This document shows, piece after piece, positions 1 through 6,277 of a DNA stretch of 9,575 bases. A program made the translations under genes and the position numbers. Numbering within the stretch: position 1 is the stretch's first letter; each line of letters begins with the position of its first letter. Location of the stretch: positions 1-9,575 of the forward strand of contig JAEOSL010000129.1 in assembly GCA_016840385.1 (NCBI GenBank), given 5' to 3'. The notes beneath the pieces were generated by a model. It worked only from the letters and a program-made list of their open reading frames with translations. It made no database searches and was not told where the DNA came from. This DNA is from Candidatus Thorarchaeota archaeon (GTDB lineage: Archaea; Asgardarchaeota; Thorarchaeia; Thorarchaeales; Thorarchaeaceae).

Positions 1-1257
1 CCTGAATTCGCGTATGGTGTTGCGGTAGATGGAGATCATGCCTACGTCGCGGATACGAATGATGGATTGATAATCATCGACATAACTGACCCAACAGATC
101 CAATACTAGCTGGACACTACAATACTCCGGGGCTTGCCTTTACCGTGGCTGTTGAGGGTGACTTTGCTTATGTCGGTGATTACAATGGCGGGCTCAGGAT
201 TGTTGATATCTCGGATCCTACAAGTCCCTTCTCAGCTGGTTCATACAACACGCCAGATTATGCATACGAGGTAGAAGTTGCAGGCGACCACGCATTTGTA
301 GCTGATGGCAATACAGGATTACTGATCATTAGGATTGCAGACTATTCAGCTCCTACCCATGCAGGAAACTACGATACATCTGGTCAGTCATTTGGAGTTG
401 ATGTGTCGGGGAATTTTGCATATGTTGCTGATGACCAACAGGGTCTGCTCGCAATCAACATCACTGATCCAACCACACCTACATTTGTAGATTCCTACAA
501 CACCCCAGGCAGTGCCATTGGTGTGTGTATCGAAGGAAACTTCGCGTATGTCGCAGACGGAAGTTCTGGAATCCAAGTAATCAATATCACAGATCCGACT
601 TCACTTATCTACGCGGGGTCCTACAACACTCCAAGTGCGGCAATTGATGTGGAGGTGCAAGGGAATTATGCTTATGTTGCAGATGGAGGGTTGGGTTTCC
701 TGATTATACTCGATATCACTGATCCCGCGGCACCGACATTTGCTGGGTCATATGATGCTCCTGGCTTTGCGGAAGAAGTGGCAGTTGATGGGAACTATGC
801 CTATCTTACCTCTGCCGCCCAAGGACTCCATATAATCGATGTTACTGATCCAACTGCACCTTCCTTGGCTGCAGCATGGGGGAGCCCCTACTATGCACAA
901 GATGTAGCGGTAGATGGCGATTGTGCCTTCTTTGTTTACGGGGGAAGTGAGGCAATAGTAGCTCTGAACATCACTGACCCCACAAACCCAACAAAACTAA
1001 GCAACACTACAATTGGGGTGAGCGTAGAGGCTATTGCTGTGGATGGTGACTATGCATATCTTGGAACTGCCACTGGTCAGCTGGTGATTGTCAACATTAC
1101 TGATGTCGCAGCGCCAACCGTATTAGGGATGTGGGCAATTCCTTCCTATGGGTGGGATCTAGTAGTGGTTGGAGACTATGCTTACGTCGCATGTCAAGCT
1201 GAGGGTCTAGAGGTGATGGAGGTACGCCGGAATCGATGTCGGCCAACCTATGAAGCA
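1..1257 (+). repeat. Ten tandem LVIVD-type propeller repeats
   Basis: Protein-level repeats start at bases 1, 127, 253, 379, 505, 631, 760, 886, 1015 and 1141. Units are 126 nt, except the sixth and eighth, which have one extra codon, and the last, which is about 117 nt. The consensus is roughly P.(F/Y)A..V.V.G..AYVAD...GL.IIDITDP..P...GSYNT. The third and tenth units have lost the DITDP motif (RIADYSAP and EVRRNRCRP), and the tenth marks the end of the array. At DNA level the copies have diverged, so this is an old protein array. More copies probably lie upstream of the window. Confidence 0.85.
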
Positions 1258-2619
1258 GATGGAGTAGCTCAGTCTCTTGCGGTTTACGATGATAGTTCTA
1301 CATCAGTGATTCGCGCAACACTCACGACAACGGATTCAACACCAAGTGGAACTTCAATACAATATGAGCTCTCTGCTGACAATGGAGCCCACTGGGAGAG
1401 TGTGGATGTGGGAGTTGAGCATAGCTTTGCTAACATTGGTTCGCAGTTGAAGTGGCGTGTATTCTTATCAACAACCGATTCAATAGCAACGCCGGTTGTT
1501 ACTTGGCTATCTATTGACTTTGCTACAAAACTGAATGCGCCTATCTTGACTTTTCCGGGAGATGGAATAATTCTCAGTGATGACACACCTACTTTTGACT
1601 GGGCTTCAGTGAGCGGAACAGCTTCGTATCTCGTACAGATTGATACTGCTTCCAGTTTCGATACTATGGACTTACTCAATGAAACCTCTGACATCTCGAC
1701 CTTGACGTTAGCAACTATTCTAGCGGAAGGCACTTGGTTTTGGAGAGTTGCGGCAAACGACTCTGAGGGTGATCTTGGGTATTTTTCAGCGACGTGGAGT
1801 TTCACAATAGATACTAGCGCTCCTACTTGGGACCAGACTCCTATGAGTCGGGTAGTGGAGTTTGGCGACGACTTCGAGTATGACATCAATGCCTCAGATC
1901 CATCAGGCATTGACAAATGGTGGTTGAATGATACAGGTAATTTTGGAATTGAGACCGATGGCCTTGTATCAAATGCAATTCTTCTACCCATCAATAGCTA
2001 TGGCTTACAGGTGTGGGTCAATGATACTGTAAACAACATTCAAACTACCACTTTCTCAGTGACTGTGCAAGACACCACAAATCCAACCTGGGATCTACAA
2101 CCAACACATCAGATTATTGAAGTTGGAGTTAGTTTTAGTTACGATGTGGATGCCTCGGATTTGTCCGGGATAGACCACTACTGGATTAATGATACCATCA
2201 ACTTTGCAATTGATGGCGCGGGTCTAATCTCAGACACCATGGCGTTACCTACTGATGTTTATACTGTGGAAGTTCGGGCATATGATCCTAGCAATAACTA
2301 TTGTACTGCCACATTCACTATCACCGTAGAGGACACAACAGCTCCTACTTGGAGCGAGATTCCAAGTGACCAACTAGCGGAATTCGGTGTCAGCTTTAGC
2401 TACGATGTGGACGCCTTAGACCTTGGAGGTGTTGATTACTATTGGATCAATGACACCACATACTTTAGCATTTCTAACGAGGGGCTCGTTGCGAACAACA
2501 CTCCACTCGTGATCGGCATCTATCATCTTGAACTCCGCGCATATGATTTCTCTAACCATTATTGCTGGCAACCATCAAAATCACTTGTGTTGATACCACT
2601 CCTCCGACCTGGGACGTAG
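1..2619 (+). CDS. Giant surface protein, main fragment: LVIVD propeller, FN3-like and cadherin-like repeats (5' partial, frameshifted at 3' end)
   Basis: The reading frame is open at base 1, so the true start, and presumably a signal peptide, lie upstream; the TTG at 67 is an internal Leu codon. Ten LVIVD-type units of 42-43 residues (1-1257) carry the pattern 'V.V.G.YAYVAD...GL.IIDITDP..P', which folds as beta-propeller blades. A beta domain of about 90 residues follows (about 1258-1530), then an FN3-like domain (about 1531-1809, ending WRVAAND...WSFTID). Cadherin-like (CADG-type) repeats then start with DT.(A/N/P)PTW and contain YDVDASD.SGID and YWINDT. Asn-X-Ser/Thr sequons are frequent, as expected for an exported glycoprotein. 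The frame runs into a stop at 2617-2619 inside the third cadherin-like repeat, while the homologous sequence continues in another frame up to 3005. I therefore read this and the next entry as one gene with a 1-nt deletion near 2567. The likely role is adhesion or a cell-surface lattice; the ligand is unknown. Confidence 0.85.
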   Translation, partial: PEFAYGVAVDGDHAYVADTNDGLIIIDITDPTDPILAGHYNTPGLAFTVAVEGDFAYVGDYNGGLRIVDISDPTSPFSAGSYNTPDYAYEVEVAGDHAFVADGNTGLLIIRIADYSAPTHAGNYDTSGQSFGVDVSGNFAYVADDQQGLLAINITDPTTPTFVDSYNTPGSAIGVCIEGNFAYVADGSSGIQVINITDPTSLIYAGSYNTPSAAIDVEVQGNYAYVADGGLGFLIILDITDPAAPTFAGSYDAPGFAEEVAVDGNYAYLTSAAQGLHIIDVTDPTAPSLAAAWGSPYYAQDVAVDGDCAFFVYGGSEAIVALNITDPTNPTKLSNTTIGVSVEAIAVDGDYAYLGTATGQLVIVNITDVAAPTVLGMWAIPSYGWDLVVVGDYAYVACQAEGLEVMEVRRNRCRPTYEADGVAQSLAVYDDSSTSVIRATLTTTDSTPSGTSIQYELSADNGAHWESVDVGVEHSFANIGSQLKWRVFLSTTDSIATPVVTWLSIDFATKLNAPILTFPGDGIILSDDTPTFDWASVSGTASYLVQIDTASSFDTMDLLNETSDISTLTLATILAEGTWFWRVAANDSEGDLGYFSATWSFTIDTSAPTWDQTPMSRVVEFGDDFEYDINASDPSGIDKWWLNDTGNFGIETDGLVSNAILLPINSYGLQVWVNDTVNNIQTTTFSVTVQDTTNPTWDLQPTHQIIEVGVSFSYDVDASDLSGIDHYWINDTINFAIDGAGLISDTMALPTDVYTVEVRAYDPSNNYCTATFTITVEDTTAPTWSEIPSDQLAEFGVSFSYDVDALDLGGVDYYWINDTTYFSISNEGLVANNTPLVIGIYHLELRAYDFSNHYCWQPSKSLVLIPLLRPGT

Positions 2620-2852
2620 AACCTACAGACCAAACTCTGGCCTATAACCAGCCCCTGAACTTGCAATTAGCTGCATCAGATATATCGGGAATTGACCATT
2701 GGTGGATTGATGATGTAGTCCATTTTGAGATAGACGCGAATGGCATCATTACGAATTCAACAACATTGTCAGTTGATACCTACAATGTAGAGGTACGGGT
2801 CTATGACATCTATGATAACTACCGTAGCACAACCTTCAGTGTGATTGCAACG
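1810..2852 (+). repeat. Four tandem cadherin-like repeats of 87 codons
   Basis: Units start at Asp codons at 1810, 2071, 2332 and 2592. Lengths are 261, 261, 260 and 261 nt. Shared features are the opening DT..PTW, YD(I/V)(D/N)A.D near residue 30, SGID..W(I/L)(N/D)D, a Gly-(L/I)-(V/I) turn and a closing beta strand (TTFSV, ATFTI). The 260-nt third copy is where the frame changes, which places the missing base at about 2563-2568. Confidence 0.85.
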
Positions 2853-3005
2853 GCAACAACTACAACAACCAGTACTACAACCAGTACCACAACAACAACC
2901 TCTACTACCGGACTGACTGGAGACCCAATGCTTCTGGTTCTGATGGGTGGGGTAGCTGCTTTTGTAGTCGTACTTCTTGTCATTGTAGTACTAAGACGGA
3001 GATAA
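2562..3005 (+). CDS. Surface protein, 3' fragment: last cadherin-like repeat, Thr-rich stalk and membrane anchor
   Basis: This is the continuation of the preceding gene in a different frame, not an independent gene. The TTG at 2562 is simply where the shifted frame happens to open, and no promoter or ribosome binding site precedes it. The first codons complete the broken third repeat (ATIKITCVD against ATFTITVED in the intact one). A full fourth repeat covers 2592-2852 (DTTPPTWD, ASDISGIDHWWIDD, VEVRVYD). Next come a stalk made almost only of Thr and Ser (about 2853-2910), a hydrophobic segment of about 21 residues (2928-2993, MLLVLMGGVAAF onward) and the basic end RRR. Thr-rich stalk, TM helix and cationic tail form the usual C-terminal anchor of archaeal surface proteins, with the repeats outside the cell. 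The fragment could be expressed if the frameshift is a sequencing error or is bypassed. Confidence 0.8.
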   Translation: MLATIKITCVDTTPPTWDVEPTDQTLAYNQPLNLQLAASDISGIDHWWIDDVVHFEIDANGIITNSTTLSVDTYNVEVRVYDIYDNYRSTTFSVIATATTTTTSTTTSTTTTTSTTGLTGDPMLLVLMGGVAAFVVVLLVIVVLRRR

Positions 3006-3129
3006 GGTGCAACAAGAACATGTCAAGCATAGTGCCTGAGTTGATAATACTCTCTCTTAAAGGAACATCAATCTAATTCGAGATATCTACCTAGTGTAGA
3101 CTATCAGAAAATAGAAGGGATTCCTCTAG

Positions 3130-3891
3130 ATGCAGGAGCGACTTGAAACCGAACTTTACGCCTCAATTGCGACTCTAGACCAACTCAAAAAACTCTATGA
3201 CTTGGGTGCAGTTGATATCAAGTCTTTCCAAAGAGAATCTCAAGCACTCTTACATGAAGTTCGGGATCATATTGACAATCTAAAACAAATGGGTCTAGAT
3301 ATTGGTAGCTTCTTTGCAGGAGAACGCATTGCGGATTCTTTCCCTGATGCTTCAGACCTCTTACGATTGAGAGAGTATGCACCTGCAAAATCCTTCGGCG
3401 GAATGAATGCTGACCAGTACTACGACTACATCGGTCTAGCAATTCTCGATGTTGCAACAGAACATGCATCCAAGGGTCTCATGGGACTTGCGGAGCTAAT
3501 TGTTGAAGTTGTACGTCGTCTTCCTGAAGTAAAATCGGTTACATACAATGATGTGATTGAAGCTGTAAACAGAGTATCTGAACATGGTCTTATTCCAGGC
3601 ATTCGAACTCTGAGAGGTGGGGTCAAGGTTGTCGAATTACGACCTCTTGAGCTTAGACGAGATCAAGCTGATATCATCAATCTAGCTGCATCCAAAGGAC
3701 ATGTCTCTGTTGAAGAAGTCATGATGCAACTCAAATGGTCTGAAGATCATGCACGTCAAGTACTGTCAAGTCTAGTTGATACAGGAATGGCTGTAGCAGA
3801 CATTCGCTTTTCAACAGGCGGAAGATACTACTTCCCAGGTCTAAGGTCTCGGGATAATTCTGATCCAAAGGGTCTTGGAGCATCATTCTAA
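3130..3891 (+). CDS. vps22/36: ESCRT-II subunit, Vps22/Vps36 (EAP30) family
   Basis: The predicted product has 253 residues. An N-terminal helical, coiled-coil-like segment covers residues 1-60. An EAP30-type core with two winged helices follows (about 95-170 and 172-245). I recognise it by matches to the eukaryotic SNF8/Vps22 pattern. 'YYDYIGLAILDVA' corresponds to the family's 'FYYELGVQIIEV', 'GLIPGIRTLRGGVKVV' to 'GFGIIPVGGTYLI', and 'LKWSEDHARQVLSSLVDTG' to 'LKWETERARQVLEHLLKEG'. It ends in GRYYFPGL, like the eukaryotic HYWLPAL. There is no GLUE or zinc-finger domain, so it is closer in layout to Vps22 than to Vps36; a single archaeal protein may serve as both. Its role would be to pair with Vps25 in an ESCRT-II-like complex that nucleates ESCRT-III on the inner membrane face. 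The ATG at 3130 follows a weak AGAAGGG purine run (3114-3120). It starts 125 nt after the surface-protein stop and overlaps vps25 tail-to-tail by 4 nt. Confidence 0.9.
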   Translation: MQERLETELYASIATLDQLKKLYDLGAVDIKSFQRESQALLHEVRDHIDNLKQMGLDIGSFFAGERIADSFPDASDLLRLREYAPAKSFGGMNADQYYDYIGLAILDVATEHASKGLMGLAELIVEVVRRLPEVKSVTYNDVIEAVNRVSEHGLIPGIRTLRGGVKVVELRPLELRRDQADIINLAASKGHVSVEEVMMQLKWSEDHARQVLSSLVDTGMAVADIRFSTGGRYYFPGLRSRDNSDPKGLGASF

Positions 3892-4613
3892 GTAATAACC
3901 AGAACAGCACCTTTCTTCTTATCTATCCACTCTGCAAATTCTTTTTCAACCATTAAGGCAAGCACAATGTAGAGATCTTTTTCGGGGAGCTTGGCGAAGC
4001 TCTCTCCAGATTCTTGGATTACAATTGACTTGACATCTAATCGGAGTTTTCCAGTCTTCAATGCCCATTCATAGAGAAAGTCTGCCCAGTCCTCAAGAGG
4101 TTTCCAATAGACTCTTAGTTGCCGTTTCTTTCTATCTGTCCATTCTGCTACTTCTTTATCGATTAGGACTTTTGAAATCTTCTTGAAAGAATCTACTTTG
4201 TTTCGCAAGTCCTTGAATGGTGGTTCTGCTATGAACGTAGCTAGAGAGAGAACATGTACTGAATTATGTTCCGTCCAAAGTAATAGAAAATCTGCCCATT
4301 CCTCTGCCCAAAGGTCTCTATCATCTTCTCTCGGCGGAATTCCGTACATCCATTCACTCTGGTCAGTTCCGCCCCATGAGGGCATCAGGATTACATCTGT
4401 TGCTATCTCCTCTACAATAGCTTCCGCACTCTTCGGATCTATTTCTTCAACGACTTCAGTTTGTTTTTCTATCTCTGGTTCAATTTCAACTTCTGGAGAA
4501 TGAGTTTCTACTTCAATCTGTTCAACGACTTCTTCGGTTTCTGGACTTTCTTCAGTTTCCACTACTTCGGGCTTGACTTCTTCTTTTGTCTTCTCACGAG
4601 GTTTTTCTTTCAT
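3888..4613 (-). CDS. vps25: ESCRT-II subunit Vps25 with acidic N-terminal extension
   Basis: The predicted product has 241 residues. Residues 1-75 are Glu/Val/Pro-rich and probably disordered. Residues 98-171 and 172-241 are two winged helices. The second and its junction match eukaryotic VPS25: 'AEWTDRKKRQLRVYWKPLEDWADFLYEW' (residues 156-183) aligns with the human 'LEWLDKSKSSFLIMWRRPEEWGKLIYQW'. A Pro-Pro pair (93-94) lies just before the first winged helix, at roughly the place where eukaryotic VPS25 has the PPFF-type motif that docks onto Vps22 and Vps36; the aromatic residues after it are absent. The two winged helices resemble each other (EEWADFL...KEVAEWTD.KK and EDWADFL...KEFAEWID.KK). 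By homology the protein links the Vps22/36 core to ESCRT-III. The ATG at 4611-4613 has GTGGGAA directly upstream. The gene lies in the same direction as vps4, downstream of it, but has its own promoter-like region. Confidence 0.9.
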   Translation of the reverse strand: MKEKPREKTKEEVKPEVVETEESPETEEVVEQIEVETHSPEVEIEPEIEKQTEVVEEIDPKSAEAIVEEIATDVILMPSWGGTDQSEWMYGIPPREDDRDLWAEEWADFLLLWTEHNSVHVLSLATFIAEPPFKDLRNKVDSFKKISKVLIDKEVAEWTDRKKRQLRVYWKPLEDWADFLYEWALKTGKLRLDVKSIVIQESGESFAKLPEKDLYIVLALMVEKEFAEWIDKKKGAVLVIT

Positions 4614-4620
4614 TTCCCAC

Positions 4621-4661
4621 TATCTAGGAACCGTTGCCCGAAACTTAAACATTCCTAGATA
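4621..4661 (-). promoter_or_regulatory. vps25 promoter bracketed by a perfect 10-bp inverted repeat
   Basis: TATCTAGGAA (4621-4630) and TTCCTAGATA (4652-4661) are exact reverse complements separated by 21 nt. On the minus strand the spacer holds a TATA-like GTTTAAGTTT (4641-4650), centred about 33 nt before the vps25 ATG. That fits an archaeal promoter with a very short leader. The arms fall over the BRE side of the TATA box and around the expected transcription start, which suits an operator. A cruciform or hairpin is the alternative. Confidence 0.55.
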
Positions 4662-4893
4662 TCAAGGTCTAGGACTGATGTTCGGTTCCTGCTTCATCGA
4701 GGCTGCATCCCAAGTACATGACCTTTGATGTCTAACGACCTCTCCAACAGGCATTTTATGTTTCCGTGCAACTCACGGTGACAGTAGAGTCAGTTCATGG
4801 ACTTGGTTCTTGTCCTAAATTAACTCTACACCTTACTGTTCAATTTGGACCATATAAACACCGATAATAAAATGTCCAAGTTCTATGCAGCTG
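4662..4893. other. Intergenic region between vps4 and the vps25 promoter
   Basis: I see no convincing gene here. It holds a minus-strand TATA-like element, GTTTATATGG (4850-4859), which could start a longer vps25 leader or a small RNA. This is flanked by TTGGAC (4845-4850) and GTCCAA (4874-4879), a 6-bp inverted repeat that chance could explain. There is also a small hairpin, CCGTG/CACGG, with a 5-nt loop (4764-4778). Confidence 0.3.
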
Positions 4894-6120
4894 TTATTTA
4901 CCCTCCGCCCAGTCAATGTATCTCTTGACATCCTCTGGGGGTGTAGCGGGTCTGATATTCTCGATAGCGCTCAAGAAATCATCCCTTGAAACAGGTCGGA
5001 TGTCCAGAATCTCTCGTTCGTCGTCCATTCTTCCGGTACGTTGAAGGTCTCTAATTGGTTCCATTGCTGCTTCACGGCAGACAATACTGATGTCACGACC
5101 ACTGTATCCCTCAGTAAGATCTGCCATCTCTTCGTAATCTACAATTGGTGAAACCTCTATATCTTCCATATGGTTCTCCAGAATTGCAGCACGAGCTTCA
5201 GTATCTGGTAGTGGCACATGAATTCTCTTTTCGAATCGCGATCTTAATGCAAAATCAATCTCCCATGGAAGATTTGTTGCTCCAATCACCGTTACCCGCT
5301 CATCGTGATCACTAGCTAGACCCTGAAGTTCAGTTAGGAGCTGCGTCTTCATTCTACGTTCTCCTCCTACATCATCCCCAGAACGAGAAACCCCGATGGA
5401 ATCCAATTCATCTATGAATACAATTGCTGGCTGATTCTTCCTGGCGAGCTGGAAAAGGTGCATAACTAATCTTTCAGATTCTCCTAACCACTTACTCACG
5501 ATATTTGCTGCTGAAACATTGAAGAATGTTGCATTCACTTCTGATGCAACGGCTTTTGCAATCAGAGTCTTTCCACAACCTGCTGGTCCGTAGAAGAGAA
5601 TGCCTCTCCATGGTTGTCTAGCTTTCCCCTTGAAGAGCTCGGGGTGTTTTAGTGGTGCTAGGATTGCATCATTGATAGCCTGTTTCGCATCTCCTAACCC
5701 TGCAACTTCACTCATTTTGACATCGGGACGTTCTGAGATGATGGTATCTGCAATCATTTCTCGAAGCCGTTTTTCATCATCATCGAGGTCTGCCTCTGGT
5801 TTTGTAGTTGCTATAGTTTCTGATTCTGCTGGTGTGACTGCCGCTCTTGGTGGAGTAGCTAATCCATCGACTGGTCCTGCTGACTTCTTCTTGATACCAG
5901 AAAGATATCTGACTCTATCAACACATTCCTGCGCACGGTCGAAGTAGTGTTTTCTAACCGACGGCAATGATGCTGAATTCGCCAATTTTATGAGAATCTT
6001 GCTAGCCTTCAGATAATACTGACAAGCCTCATTCTTCATCCCTCTCTGATCGAGCTCTATTGCTCTGTCTAGCAGATTTTTGAGCCCTTTGTCTAACCTA
6101 ACACTATCTGAATCAGCCAT
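4894..6120 (-). CDS. vps4: Vps4-type AAA ATPase with N-terminal MIT domain
   Basis: The predicted product has 408 residues. The MIT three-helix domain (about 9-77) would bind C-terminal motifs of ESCRT-III proteins. A flexible linker (78-112) follows, then the AAA module (about 130-350). Visible motifs are Walker A GPAGCGKT (178-185), pore loop 1 KWLGESE (210-216, the Vps4/katanin-group signature), Walker B IVFIDELD (233-240, with Asp237 and Glu238), sensor-1 GATN (280-283) and an arginine-finger region RSRFEKR (293-299). The end, IRPATPPEDVKRYIDWAE, resembles the C-terminal helix of Vps4/CdvC. Between the small domain and 'DDFLSAIENIRP' there are only about 25 residues, so the beta domain that binds Vta1 in eukaryotes seems absent or minimal. 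By homology it hydrolyses ATP to pull ESCRT-III subunits through its central pore. The ATG at 6118-6120 has no Shine-Dalgarno sequence, which suits a leaderless or short-leader mRNA. Confidence 0.95.
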   Translation of the reverse strand: MADSDSVRLDKGLKNLLDRAIELDQRGMKNEACQYYLKASKILIKLANSASLPSVRKHYFDRAQECVDRVRYLSGIKKKSAGPVDGLATPPRAAVTPAESETIATTKPEADLDDDEKRLREMIADTIISERPDVKMSEVAGLGDAKQAINDAILAPLKHPELFKGKARQPWRGILFYGPAGCGKTLIAKAVASEVNATFFNVSAANIVSKWLGESERLVMHLFQLARKNQPAIVFIDELDSIGVSRSGDDVGGERRMKTQLLTELQGLASDHDERVTVIGATNLPWEIDFALRSRFEKRIHVPLPDTEARAAILENHMEDIEVSPIVDYEEMADLTEGYSGRDISIVCREAAMEPIRDLQRTGRMDDEREILDIRPVSRDDFLSAIENIRPATPPEDVKRYIDWAEGK

Positions 6121-6132
6121 GCGAGTTCATGT

Positions 6133-6168
6133 TTACACAGTTTGTAGGATGTTAAAGTTTCTGTGTAA
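6133..6168 (-). promoter_or_regulatory. vps4 promoter with flanking 8-bp inverted repeat
   Basis: TTACACAG (6133-6140) and CTGTGTAA (6161-6168) are exact reverse complements with a 20-nt spacer. On the minus strand the spacer contains AAACTTTAACA (6150-6160), a BRE/TATA-like element centred about 34 nt before the vps4 ATG. Related half-sites follow further away from vps4: CTTACA (6178-6183) and TGTAAG (6197-6202). The group may be an operator controlling vps4, the divergent gene, or both. Confidence 0.5.
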
Positions 6169-6227
6169 GACCCATATCTTACAATTGTGAGTGAACTGTA
6201 AGTGATTTCAAAAATTAGTACTAAAGA

Positions 6228-6236
6228 CATAAAAAT
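6228..6236 (+). promoter_or_regulatory. Possible TATA-like element of the wHTH-TM gene
   Basis: CATAAAAAT, preceded by an A-rich stretch, is centred about 46 nt before the ATG at 6278. That would leave a leader of roughly 20 nt, enough to include the GGGG ribosome-binding run at 6263-6266. The match to a TATA box is weak. Confidence 0.25.
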
Positions 6237-6277
6237 GGAAATAGAAACTTAGGTAGTGATGTGGGGATGTGCGGTAC

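Noticed and set aside
1284..1994. A 236-codon minus-strand frame inside the surface-protein gene
   Set aside because: It lies antisense to well-supported FN3-like and cadherin-like coding sequence, has a Ser/Val-rich low-information composition and no promoter; it is a shadow frame.
3086..3100. A TCTAC/GTAGA 5-bp hairpin upstream of vps22/36
   Set aside because: The stem is short and can arise by chance; there is no T tract for a terminator and no clear match to the inverted repeats upstream of vps25 or vps4.
4461..4658. A plus-strand frame rich in Phe
   Set aside because: It is the complement of the Glu-rich (GAA/GAG) Vps25 tail, which forces TTC/CTT codons; not a gene.
4665..4754. A 30-codon minus-strand frame upstream of vps25
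   Set aside because: No ribosome binding site, no domain-like pattern, and a length expected by chance.
6113..6130. A 5-codon upstream frame overlapping the vps4 start on the minus strand
   Set aside because: The expected transcription start from the TATA-like box is at about 6127, so this ATG is probably not on the mRNA.
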